Shown: positions 25,101 to 36,500 of the stretch, one piece after another
Position numbering within the stretch: position 1 is the stretch's first letter
Layout: every line of letters begins with the position of its first letter
NCBI GenBank assembly: GCA_964035545.1
Contig: OZ037771.1
Location: 9,164,408-9,224,407 of the forward strand
Direction: 5' to 3'
DNA length: 60,000 nucleotides
Source: Bugula neritina
Lineage: Eukaryota > Bryozoa > Gymnolaemata > Cheilostomatida > Bugulidae
Notes under the pieces: generated by a model
What the model saw: only the letters and a program-made list of their open reading frames with translations
Database searches by the model: none
What the model was told of the DNA's origin: nothing
Translations under genes and position numbers: made by a program

Positions 25101-28100
25101 GTGATTTCAATTTTCGCATGTGAAAATACGCACCGTGTGGCCCTAGGCTTAGTCCTTTTTATAGCTAGACTGTGTTCTCTACCTACAGAAATATAATACT
25201 GCACAACTATTGACTATTAAATACCAGTGAGCTGCTAAGTCTATAGATTTTATATGTGCATCATTTTGTGTACTCTATAGGCCTTGTTGTGAGATAATAC
25301 TTTAAACTTTTGCAGTTGTAAAGACTCTGTCATTCATAGACTATATGGTCTATACCCTGTAGACTATTTTGTTACCAAATGGTGCTATAGTTTTTCATGT
25401 CCATAAATAGCTTTGCATATCAAACTATTGTTTATAGGTTGTGTCAAGTTAAAGGCTGTAACAGAAAACAAGTAAAATAACTTACTTTTCTCCAGCTTTG
25501 GGCAGTTCCCCCCTTATATGTATTTGCAGAGTCTGATAGTGAAGAAGATGACGAAAATGAGCCAACTGAAGAGGAAATAAAAAAGTGGAAAGCTGAAAGG
25601 AAACTAGAAAAAGCTCGAAGGGTAAGTTTATTTAAACTATCACTACATACTTCAACTCATTATACTATTAACTATACCAATAGTACTAGAAATAATAAAT
25701 ATAAATAAAAAATATTTAAATATTTGAAAAGATGATAATATAGCTATAGCTTAGTATATGTATCTCTACAGAATAGTTATTAGGCCCTCATTCTGTTTTA
25801 ATCAGCCTTTGTACCTTCAATTAATTGATGAAATTATTTCATGTTTAAAACTATGAGACTATTGACCAAAAGTCTTAAACTAAAGAAATTGAATTTCTCA
25901 ATTAATTCAAATAATTAGATAATAAAATGTTATTAGACTATTAAACCATTACAATACCATTATTAGGCCATTACAATAACACAGTAGAATATTTCTATTA
26001 ATGGATATTTTTTCTGGTAAAGATAGTTGCATACAGCCCACTTCTAGCAAATTCAACTTTAGTTACTTCAGTCGTAGAAAACAGCCAACTAACATTTAAA
26101 CATATTTCAAAAATAGAACTTGACAAACATAACTGCATGTGTACCTGCTTCTACACATAAAAAATAAACTTTAAAATTAGAAGGATTTTGCTAAACATCT
26201 CAACCTTGTGACAAGAAAATAATCAATAGGCAATTACTAAAGCCCATTTATTGTTCATCCAATGTTTGGCTCATGAATTCTTATTAAATGCTTTTTAATA
26301 AAGGGTTCAAATGTTTAACTTTTATGACAGCCTTTGTTTAAAGAAACACTTTTGGAACACCCTTTAATGCAGTACTTAATTGAACAAGTTTTTGATACAT
26401 AAGTTTACATTCAAAAGTTCTCAAAACTTCACCTCATTCTTTCACGCATATTTGTATTAATAATAAACTTGTGCGTTTACTTGCATGCACCATGGTTTCT
26501 TGCTCAAAGAAACTGAAAGTTCAAGCACTTGCTTAAGCCATTGTTATACATTAAAACTCATCAATGCAATATATTTTGAATATTATAATACAGAATAAAT
26601 TTATCAGGTAATGCCAACTTCTAGTTTTATATATAAACATAACCCCTTTCAGCTCATTTAATTAAGATATTTGGCACTTATATAAAAACAAAAGCCATTT
26701 GTGTAAGTTAGTCATCAAGTTTCATCCACAATAGGTTATTAGTATTTACAAAGGTTTTTACCGCACTAAACTAAAGCACAAAGAAGTATATCAATGTTTA
26801 GGACGAGAGGAAATCAAGTCCTAATAACTCATTTCATTGGTTGAGTCTCAACAGAACTCTACTTACAAAGTTTTAAGCTGAGCTGCACCTGAAGGACTAT
26901 AAATGTCTCAAGTATTAAAACATTTAATAGCTAATAGTGAAGCTCCACATTTCCCTGCCCGACAAGCCTACACCTCTCTCATCTCGTGCATGTATCCCCA
27001 ATATGCTTGCACTTTGTTAAATGTTAACTATGGTAATTATGTTGAACACACCTCTTGTAATACTCTTTTATAGTTTGAATTAGGTCTGCTACAGTGGTGC
27101 TTAGTTTTTACCCAAGTTCTCTAGTGTATAAGCAGGTGGTTGTAACTTGTAATACTAAATGTTTGCACCCTTAAATAGTTTATAGTATCTGCTATAAGTG
27201 CTAAGATGGTTGAAGGAAGTGAAATTTCAGTAGAGGTTGAGCAGTATCAACAGGTATGCCTAGCTGGTAGCATAGAAGTAGTTTAGAGATCTTGTAGTAA
27301 GGTCACTGAGTGACCGTGTTCAATTAACCTGGCTATGTTGTAATGAATTCAACTGAGTTGAACATTTATTAACCAGTATTCAGTAGCTACTAGCCTGTGT
27401 AGTAATCTTAGTTTAACAATTTGGAGAAGACCTACTGAGTCTGTATTGTAGCAATAGAGGGGTTTCAGACGTCCCTCCAGAGGAATTTGTATTTTAAAGT
27501 TGCCTCCCCCTACAGGGATTGGGGGCAGTCTCAATGATATATAGAAGGCCCATAAAATAAGTAGAGATATATGGTTTGAGTGAAGACTACTACTAGTATA
27601 AGTTTCATTTTTTCTGAGATTATTATTTTGGCATAGGTACACATATGAGCAGTTTCAGAATTTTTTTAAAAAAATTTGTTAATGATAAATGGCACAGAAA
27701 GAAAACTTCAAAGCATATTTGTGGTTTTAGTTATTGAGCAAATCTGAAGCTGGCAGCTGTCATTATTATTTGCTTTGCTGACTGTAACCAGTCTGGTTAG
27801 AGCTGCTAACCTTTCAACTCTTAGAACAATAATAACATGCTCGTACACTATATAGCTGCACTAGTGGGCTCTGTCTTACTGAACTCCAAATGCTCCAAAT
27901 TATGGGTTGGAACACATGCCTGTACGTTTATGAAGGCACTGGCTCATTTGTATTAACATGTTCACGTACTTACACACCTACACTATGAAAATAACTAAGC
28001 CACCCTACTATCTAATATTTCTATATATCAAAAAAATTATTATAAATATAAAGATATGTATTAAAATAGATAGATTAAATTTGTAATTTCAAACAACATC

Positions 28101-31100
28101 TTATCTAAAAATGCCAAACACTGTATAACTATATATATTTTTTAAAAGCATTTGTTTACATGGCATGCCTGCAAGTCAATGAAAATATTTAGAGAACAGT
28201 AAAAAGAAGCATATAAATTTCAGAATAGTTTCTTCTTTTCTGAGATGAATATTTTGGAAATGTCCCACCATTCAACATTTAAATTAAGTCTGTAAAAAAA
28301 ATTTCACAGTGTATTTTCAATAAATAACTATTCTTGCAAGCTGTTTGTATACCAACATTCCTAATAAAGAAATGTTTTTGGAGCATTGTAAATTGTATAC
28401 TGCTGCATTGCAGAAAAAAAATCATCAAAAAAAAGCGCTTTTCAGCCAAAGCAACTTATTTTGTTTTCAAAAAAAGTTGAAATGTACATTTAGTACCAGC
28501 TGTAAAGTATAGAAAGAACGAACTATGTCATAATGACTGCATTCTTATGACACTAATAAAATTAAGATTGGCTTTACTCCATACGGGTCTTGCTCAAAGG
28601 TGGAGTTCTAAATAATGCTACTAAGTTTCACTAAATTCCCAGATAATACTTTTTATATCAAATCATTTGGCTTTACTGATTTAGCTATATTATGTACATT
28701 TTGTACTTATTTATCTCTAGGTCAGATTTCAGCCATATATTTGACCGCATTGCTATACTTCCTTTGTGCCAGCATTCTCTCCTTTATATCTTTTCTGTGG
28801 TTTCTAATAATTTTCAGTGGTATGTCACTGTATGTAAACTATGTGAACCATCAGGCTATCTCTTATACAATGCATGCTGCTATAAGAATAACAGCAGCTG
28901 TTTTGTATTCAATCAACCTCGTTGCAAGAATTTTGTTTGCTTGAAGCTCTCTGTTGAGTAGCTGTCTCTCTATATTACATAACTGCTTATTCAAGAAAGT
29001 GCACGATGAGAACTGTCCAACTTTAGCTGTCTAACTTAAATTACATTATATAGGATTACATCACTACATAATAAGCTGATTAAACAACACATATAAATCG
29101 GCCAAAAACACTACACACTTGACTAGCTCTAGTTGGACTCATTTATATTTCGAGTTTTTTACATTACTTGAACATGCTTTAGCCAATTTGTTGCATTATT
29201 TTTCATCCATACATGTAATACAAAGATTTAGTATATTATTTTTTAGGTTTGGATTGTCTAATAGGCAGGTATTGCAGATATTTAATCAGACTGCGAAGTT
29301 GCTTAGAGAAGCTCTAAATCCAATGATAGTATTTTATCGACACAAGGAGGTTAATAAAACAATTCCACCTCAATGAACTTTGACCTAGTTAACTAGACCA
29401 CTGTAAAATGGCATGCCAGAACAAACACAAACCAGCTTGCAAGAATAATTATTCATTGAAAATACACTGTGAAAAATTCTTTTACAGACTTAATTTAAAT
29501 GTTGAATTGTGGGACATTTCCAAAATATTTATCTCAGAAAAGAAGAAACTATTCTGAAATTTATATGCTTCCTTTTACTGTTCTTTAAATATTTTCATTG
29601 ACTTGCAGGCATGTCATGTAAACAAATGCTTTTAAGAAATATATATAGTTATACAGTGTTTGGCATTTTTAGATAAGATGTTGTTTGAAATTACAAATTT
29701 AATCTATCTATTTTAATACATATCTTTATATTTATAATAATTTTTTTGATATATAGAAATATTAGATAGTAGGGTGGCTTAGTTATTTTCATAGTATAGG
29801 TGTGTAAGTACGTGAACATGTTAATACAAATGAGCCAGTGCCTTCATAAACGTACAGGCATGTGTTCCAACCCATAATTTGGAGCATTTGGAGTTCAGTA
29901 AGACAGAGCCCACTAGTGCAGCTATATAGTGTACGAGCATGTTATTATTGTTCTAAGAGTTGAAAGGTTAGCAGCTCTAACCAGACTGGTTACAGTCAGC
30001 AAAGCAAATAATAATGACAGCTGCCAGCTTCAGATTTGCTCAATAACCAAAACCACAAATATGCTTTGAAGTTTTCTTTTTGTGCCATTTATCATTAACA
30101 AAATTTTTTAAAAAATTTCTGAAACTGCTCATATGTGTACCTATGCCAAAATATTAATCTCAGAAAAAATGAAACTTATACTAGTAGTAGTCTTCACTCA
30201 AACCATATATCTCTACTTATTTTATGGGCCTTCTATATATCATTGAGACTGCCCCCAATCCCTGTAGGGGGAGGCAACTTTAAAATACAAATTCCTCTGG
30301 AGGGATGTCTGAAACCCCTCTATTATCTTCTATAATATTATATATATATAACGCCATGCTATTCATGTAAATAGGAAAACTACACTTAAATGATATTGCA
30401 GTTTAAATACTTATTATTTCTAAGCCTTTTTATATGCTGTTACATTTGTATTTTATCACAAATATTCAATAAGATCTAATTACACAACAATTTAATTTGT
30501 GCAAACTAACTTCTGTTCAACGAACATATTATAGACTTGGTTGTCATTAAAATTTACTAAAATCGGATTAAATATGCAGCTTTCAAAGAACTTTTAGTGC
30601 AACTCTACAGTTTTTTGTGCTTTAGAAAAGAATTTTACATCATGTTGTTTGAAAGAAACTGCTATCTTAACTCACTTTTGCTAAAACATGCTTGCTATCA
30701 CCCTAGCTCCTATAATTTTATTGTACATAATTATATCACACTATATTGCATTGTGTACGTGTTGTTATATAATATGACATTATTATTAAATAATTTATAA
30801 CTTGACTACATTATCTTTGATTATGATATATAATATTAAATACCTAATAATGCAATATATTACATTACATCGTACTAAGCATTATTAGATGCTACAAATA
30901 CTGATGCACTTAAATTACAGAAACGACTGAAGAAGTCCAAGTTGGCTCAAGGCATTAGTATCATCTCCACAGGGACAAAATACAAAGAGGAAACATTTTG
31001 GAATAAACTGTTGAGTTGTCTGAAAGGCAGTCACAAGTACAGAAACTCCATGAGACGTCGAGCAAGGAAAGCTGGTCACCTGGCCAATAGCGTTAGCAGA

Positions 31101-31193
31101 CTAGACAGCATATCGAGAGTTGTCTTTCCCTTGACTTTTCTAATTATTAATATTATATATTGGAGTGTTTATTATTTGAATGGTAGAAGGTAA
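13146..31193 (+). CDS. Cys-loop GABA receptor subunit 2, Grd/alpha-like (complete, 10 exons)
   Basis: Exons: 13146-13288, 15803-15942, 16429-16502, 19377-19597, 20155-20237, 21110-21250, 23384-23536, 24547-24735, 25530-25621, 30921-31193; 1509 nt, 502 residues. Every phase closes. Exon 1 gives a basic N-terminus then a hydrophobic stretch (residues 30-46), a likely signal peptide. Then come ILDSILHGYD and RSMGPISEID, typical of GABA receptors. Loop D is MDCYFRQTWND, loop A WKPDTYFLNGKDSY, loop E LLRITAEGTIFYSMR. The Cys-loop runs from Cys200 to Cys214 with 13 residues between. M1 contains MGYFLLQVYVP, M2 starts RVGLGITVILTLTTMS, M3 ends EFVGVHYFTK, and M4 is FPLTFLIINIIYW. The M3-M4 loop has an acidic stretch (ESDSEEDDENEPTEEE) then a Lys/Arg-rich stretch. 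Odd point: the -1' pore residue is Asp314 and 19' is Asp334 rather than Ala and Arg. The start codon could also be Met6 or Met16. Family assignment is firm; ligand and selectivity are inferred. Confidence 0.9.
13289..15802 (+). other. Intron 1 of receptor subunit 2
   Basis: Donor gtaagt; acceptor cttttag. Contains the AGTAGC/AGTACC repeat at 13878-14176 and otherwise AT-rich sequence with no exon seen. Confidence 0.75.
13878..14176. repeat. (AGTAGC)n / (AGTACC)n microsatellite
   Basis: A block of AGTAGC repeats (about 13890-13975), a block of AGTACC repeats (about 13976-14040), then mixed AGT-rich units. The poly-Ser/Thr and poly-Leu/Val frames over it are artefacts. Confidence 0.97.
16503..19376 (+). 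other. Intron 3 of receptor subunit 2
   Basis: 2.9-kb intron holding SINE copy B (17391-17610), a 10-G run near 18644 and otherwise AT-rich sequence. Short open frames at 18038-18588 on both strands show no family similarity or splice context that I can support. Confidence 0.65.
17391..17610 (-). mobile_element. tRNA-derived SINE, copy B, with target-site duplication
   Basis: The complement begins AGGGAGCAGCTGTGGTTTAG, with B-box-like GGTTTGAACCC, core GATGTTAGGAAGAGCATTCA and tail AAACTTGGGTGAGTTTTTTG. Flanked by a perfect 14-bp direct repeat CAAATATGTAAATG (17377-17390 and 17611-17624), which fixes both ends and shows retroposition. Confidence 0.92.
21028..21119. repeat. 34-bp tandem repeat containing the 3' splice site
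   Basis: Two full 34-base units, ending in ACCAATTGCTGATTGTAG and GCCAATTGCTGATTGTAG, with a partial unit on each side, lead up to the exon at 21110. Each copy ends in the same acceptor-like TTGTAG (TTCTAG in the first) followed by TTGCT. The unit is not a multiple of three, so only one of the copies gives the correct frame. Confidence 0.8.
21251..23383 (+). other. Intron 6 of receptor subunit 2
   Basis: 2.1-kb AT-rich intron (donor gtaagg, acceptor gattgtag). The open frame at 21389-21628 has no family match, and I treat it as chance. Confidence 0.65.
23537..24546 (+). other. Intron 7 of receptor subunit 2, with a (TG)n microsatellite
   Basis: 1-kb AT-rich intron. A short TG dinucleotide run lies at about 24068-24102. 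It interrupts the coding sequence right at the first Gly codon of M2. Confidence 0.75.
24803..25150. mobile_element. MITE with about 75-bp terminal inverted repeats
   Basis: The left end AAGCCTAGGGCCACACTGTG is the inverse of the right end, where CGTGTGGCCCTAGGCTT finishes at 25150. The inverted match continues through TTTTCGCATG and CACTTGTGATTT for about 75 bases. A 3-bp AGT flanks both ends (24800-24802, 25151-25153), a plausible target duplication. It lies in intron 8 of receptor subunit 2. The open frames extending into it are artefacts. Confidence 0.85.
27457..30320. mobile_element. 2.9-kb foldback element with 0.89-kb inverted arms
   Basis: Left arm 27457-28349 and right arm 29428-30320 are nearly identical inverted copies, with a central spacer of about 1.08 kb. 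Termini read GAGGGGTTTCAGACGTCCCT inward, and a TA dinucleotide flanks each side (27455-27456, 30321-30322), as in Tc1/mariner-type insertion. The spacer has short open frames (28615-28944, 28692-28961, 29119-29376) with no recognised transposase motif. It sits in intron 9 of receptor subunit 2, so the pre-mRNA would contain a long hairpin. Confidence 0.88.
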
Positions 31194-32152
31194 TGCTTGC
31201 AGGACCATCTATTCAAGTATTATGGTAACATTATGCTATAGGCCTACTAGTATCTGAGTTTCCTTATCCTTATCTTATCAGCATAAAATACTATTTGAGA
31301 TGAAATGGCAAGATATTGAATTATCGGTGTGCAAACTCATAAGCTATATTTATTACATATTATGTAATAGTTTCATAATTACATGACTCTTGGTTCACAC
31401 AGTGAAACAGTTGTTGAGTATACTATTTCAAAATTATATATGTTAATTATATAAGGGCATGAGCTAAGTATTTCTCACTTAAGTGTGTACATATTCAGCA
31501 TTATGAAGGTTATACCTCAGCTGGCAGACTATTAGAATTACTCTTAATAATGTCAACAATTAACTCTCTATTACTTGTATGAAAACTATTGTACTATCAT
31601 AATGGTATGCAGGTATCTCACTTCTATCTGAATAATGTAAATACCTTTTATTTGATTACTATATAGCAATTATCATTGAAAACTTAAGCCAAGAGGCAAG
31701 TGCTATGTAAATAAGAGTAGACAATTCCAATACAAATATTTATTTTAAAATAATACTATTGTTTGATGCAAATTATATTTTTGCTATCTAGACTCTGTCA
31801 TTGCAGCATATAATGTAGATTTTTAATAATAAGAAATAAAGCGATTGATAGTGACATATGCATCACGTGAATCTCTCTTATCAACAGAATGCACTTCAAC
31901 TTATGATAAACATCTGCTATGGCAGCGCTTTGTGCCAAAAATTCTTTGGTTATTGCTTTCTTATTGAACTCTATGCATGTTTCTTGTAAATAATCTACAG
32001 CAGAAAGCGGTTTTTTCAACAGAAATTTAAACTAATAACTGTTTATAACGTATACTGCAAAACCAAGTTGAGTGAACAACAGTCAATAGATTTCATTACA
32101 TTCATGAATTGCAATACCATTAAACCTCCATAATTTTGCAACGATGCATGTA

Positions 32153-32492
32153 TATGCTGTATGTGTATGTAGGTATGCATGTGCTGTATGTGTATGTATG
32201 TATGTAGGTATGCATGTGCTGTATGTGTATGTATGTAGGTATGCATGTATATGCTGTATGTGTATGTATGTAGGTATGCATGTATATGCTGTATGTGTAT
32301 GTATGTAGGTATGCATGTATATGCTGTATGTGTATGTATGTAGGTATGCATGTGTATATGCTGTATGTGTATGTATGTAGGTATGCATGTGCTGTATGTG
32401 TATGTATGTAGGTATGCATGTATATGCTGTATGTGTATGTATGTATGCATGTATGTGCTGTATGTGTATGTATGTATGTATGCATGTATATA
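32153..32492. repeat. Composite TG/TA-rich minisatellite
   Basis: About ten units of 29-37 bases built from GCTGTATGTGTATGTATGTA plus GGTATGCATGTATAT. Overlapping Tyr/Ile/His-rich open frames on the minus strand and Cys/Met-rich ones on plus are repeat artefacts. Confidence 0.95.
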
Positions 32493-33129
32493 TTTTGTTA
32501 TTATCAATATTAATGATAAAAAGTGATATAATACTTAAAGAAGTTTCTGTTAAAACTGAAAAATATAAGAATACTTCATTTGGTGAAAATATGTAGTACA
32601 GAGCGTCTTATCAAAATATAAGATAAAATATTATTTTCTATTTATAAATAGTACAGCGTTCGGTAAAAATAAACAAGTATAAAACTATATTTATCTGATT
32701 GTAAATATTTATCTGATTGTAAAATAAAAGAAATTACTTTAATTTTTATATATAATTTAATAGAATGCGAAATTGTGAATCTTATATGTTAAAAACATCG
32801 AAAATACTAGAAAATAAAGTTTACACTGAACACTCGTTGTAAGATAGAAAGCACAGTCACTCCTACAGAGCAACAGGACAGCTTTGAATATTATGCCCGA
32901 CAACTCTTTGACAATCACATAGAGCACAGGCTTCTCATCAGTACAGCTTCTACAACATTAGGTAGCTGCTGTATAATCATCTTATAGTGTCAACAGGAAC
33001 CTGATACAGAGGTTAAGGGAAGTGCAAGAACAATACAGCTTTTGATCAGTCAACAGAGTTGAAATAGAAATACATTGAGATTGGGCTTCAAATTGCGCAG
33101 AACCATTATTCTACCTGGTAGGTCAGTGT

Positions 33130-33445
33130 CAGGCAATGGGCACTGGGTAGGTAGTCAGGTTACGCGGGTAGGTAGGTAAGTTAGTAGGTAGGTAAGTTAG
33201 TAGGTAGAGAGATAAGTAAGTATGTAGAGAGGTAAATAAATAGATTCTGCATGTAGATGGGTGACTAGGTAAATAGATAATAGGTAGGCGAGTAAGTAGG
33301 TAGGTAAACAAAAAGGTAAGTAGATAGACAATAAGACAGATAGGTAGGTAGGTAAATAAGCAAGTAGTTATAAGTAAGTAAATAGACAAGTAAATAAGCA
33401 TATGGTAGGTAAGTAAACAAGTATGTAGGTAAATAGACACTGCTG
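33130..33445. repeat. Degenerate (GTAG)n-type satellite
   Basis: A 4-base periodicity of GTAG, GTAA and ATAG units (for example TAGGTAGGTAAGTTAGTAGG). It lies just beyond the TRPV stop codon. The Leu/Tyr/Thr-rich frames on the minus strand are artefacts. Confidence 0.92.
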
Positions 33446-33521
33446 TACACAGATCAGCGGCTTATATTTAAGGTGATGAATGCTTTACTTGCCACACACC
33501 TGCATCTTCAGTAACACTGAA

Positions 33522-36500
33522 TTATGATGCGTGTTTAAGGAGAATCTCTTTCTGCTTCAGTCTCACTGCTTCCTTTCCTTTCTTTTGCTCTTCTTTCTCT
33601 TTTTCTGACTGGTGCCACCTGATAGCAAGAGCTCGCTTGTTGTTCTCCATTGGCTGAGAGTATTTCTTCTGTTGGTCTAGTCTTTCAGCTACAGAGAGAA
33701 CCCAACAGGTATATAATATACTACACACCAGGTATATATACTACACACCAGGTATATAATATACTACACACCAGGTATATAATATACTACACACCAGGTA
33801 TATATACTACACACCAGGTATATAATATACTACACACCAGGTATATAATATACTACAGACCAGGTATATATACTACACACCAGGTATATGATATACTACA
33901 CACCAGGCATATGATATACTACACACCAGGTATATAAAGTAATAGTCAAGAAATATCAGATAATAAAACAATATAAGCCAGAAACATAACATAAGAAGTT
34001 AAATAAACAAATGCAATTAGAATAAAACAAATATAGATAGAATGAATACAAATAGTTAGGAATAGAATATATGAGAATAGAATAAACAATACAGAATAAA
34101 ACATATATACAAATGTAATGGAGTAATCAAAGGATTGTAGAATAGGGAGAACCTGGTGGTACAGTCTGTTCTACAGCTAGCAGAATGTGAGCCCATTGTC
34201 TTAGCCACTCTTTCTGCGTTTCATTCACGAGAGTGTAGGTGTTGCCCATCATAGCAATCAGCATGTTGATGAGCAACAGAGTAACCAGGATCATGTAGAA
34301 GATAAACACAACCTTGCCCATAGTAGGGTGTCCTGTGTAGTTCAGTGTGTCGTACATGACTATGAACTCTCCTGCAGTAATAGATCAACTTTAATAGCCT
34401 ACAGCTCATTGGGTAATGAAAAAGCATATTGTGTTCACTGATTGGTTAGTAGTGACTCACCCATACTCATGTAGAACATGCCCATCAGTGCCTCAGTGGG
34501 GGAGCTGAATGGGGTGTCTTGGTAGGTCTCAGTGGGCTCAAAGTTAATGTGTACAATATACATAGCCTGTGAGTATAAGATATACATAGCCTGTGAGTAT
34601 AAGATATACACAGCCTGTGAGTATAAGATTTACATAGTCTGTGAGTATAGGATATACATAGCCTGTGATTATAGGATATACATAGCCTGTGAGTATAAGA
34701 TATACATAGCCTGTGACTATAGGATATACATAGACTGAGAGTGTAAGCTATACTATAAACTTGTCATCAATTATATTATCGTCGGAGCAGTAAATGCATA
34801 TTAGCTGCTAATAATGAAAGAAGTCTGACTCACCTGGGAAAACCCGATGAGAAAGATGAGGTAGATGGTGAAGAACCTCAGCAAATCTCCGACCAACATT
34901 TTGTAGATCATAGTCACAAATGGACCAACCATTTTGAACCCTCGGCAAAAAAACAGGAAATGCATTGTTGTCAGGAGAATTGTAAGTATAGACAGAATAT
35001 CCTACAAAGAAGAGTAGGTGTTGGGTTCAGTAAAGCAATACAACCATTGTGTTTATGCCAAGAGTAATAGGCTCTGTCTGTGCAGGAGAAAGGCCATGAT
35101 CTGCATACAGTTATTAGGAAAGAAATAACACATGCAGATATTTTACATTACGTCACAAATAGTGCAAGATCGATTATTATGCAAAGTATTTTGAGATGGA
35201 ATTTGTAAATTATATTTTGTCCATTTTTGTGCAAAAATGTGCCAACAACAGGATTCTTAGAAAGTATTTTCTTTCTATTCTGTTCATGTCTCACCTCATA
35301 TATGGCAAACCCAGGGCTGAAGGAGCAAAAAGCTCTTCCGGGAACCATCAGCAAAACCAGGAAACAGGAAATGTAGAAGCACGAGAGAGACGGAGCAGAC
35401 TAAAACAGACAGGACAACTAAGAATGAAAAACTTAATACCCTGTGTTACTCGCACTGGTATATTAATATGTTTGAAACTAGTGCCTTATCTACAATACCA
35501 GATGGTATGTCGGGTTACCATATTTGAGATCTACAATAAGCTCAGTTTATGTCTACAACTGATGTAGAGAACATCTAAAGTTACTCAACGGTATGCTACA
35601 CTACAGACACACCTTCAGCATCTCTATAAATCTTTCCTTTCCAGTCTCATACAGATTCTTAACAGCCAGTAGTATGTAGACAATGACAGCTAGTAGAACA
35701 ATAGACTCTAGTGTCAGCCTGACATAGTCATCTCTTTTGTACTCTATCCCTAAAGAGAGAGGACCATATACAGTCTGTTATCACATCTACCGTATAGTAT
35801 TACATCTACAGTAGGCCTATAGTATTACATCTACAGTATAGTATTACATCTACAGTATAGTATCACATCTACAGTATAGTATCACATCTACAGTATAGTA
35901 TCACATCTACAGTAGGCCTATAGTATTACATCTACAGTATAGTATTACATCTACAGTAGGCCTATAGTATTACATCTACAGTATAGTATTACATCTACAG
36001 TATAGTATCACATCTACAGTATAGTATTACATCTACAGTTTAACATGAGTGCAGAGTTAAATATATCACTAAAGGTTACTAGTTTGAAATATTATCACTA
36101 TAAAGTATCACTACAGGATCTAACTACAGAATAATAGCATGAAGTAATACTACAGAATAATAGCATGGAGTTATACTACAGAATAATAGCATGAAGTTAT
36201 ACTACAGAATGATAGCATGAAGTAATGCTATAGAATAATAGCATGAAGTTATACTACAGAATGATAGCATGGAGTAATACTACAGAATGATAGCATGAAG
36301 TAATGCTATAGAATAATAGCATGAAGTAATGCTATAGAATAATAGCATGAAGTTATACTACAGAATGATAGCATGAAGTAATACTACAGAATGATAGCAT
36401 GAAGTAATGCTACAGAATGATAGCATGAAGTTATACTACATGAGTATAGTAAATTGCTACTAGCCTGGCGGAGGTCCAACCAGATAACAGTTATGAAACT

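Larger units (their letters stand above)
31194..33521. other. Intergenic region between receptor subunit 2 and the TRPV gene
   Basis: The convergent 3' ends of two genes lie 2.3 kb apart. It holds the minisatellites at 32153-32492 and 33130-33445 and one exon-like segment at 32871-32971. The rest is AT-rich with nothing recognised. Confidence 0.55.

Noticed and set aside
28615-29376. Transposase or other gene in the centre of the foldback element
   Set aside because: Overlapping short frames are hydrophobic and AT-driven, with no DDE motif or other signature recognised.
32043-32507. 154-codon His/Tyr/Thr-rich minus-strand frame
   Set aside because: Minisatellite artefact; three overlapping frames are equally open.
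34127-34152. TRPV stop codon at 34127 as the protein end
   Set aside because: Splicing at CAG/GTTCTC to 33688 keeps frame and adds the conserved KYSQPM tail; the 34127 end would lack it.
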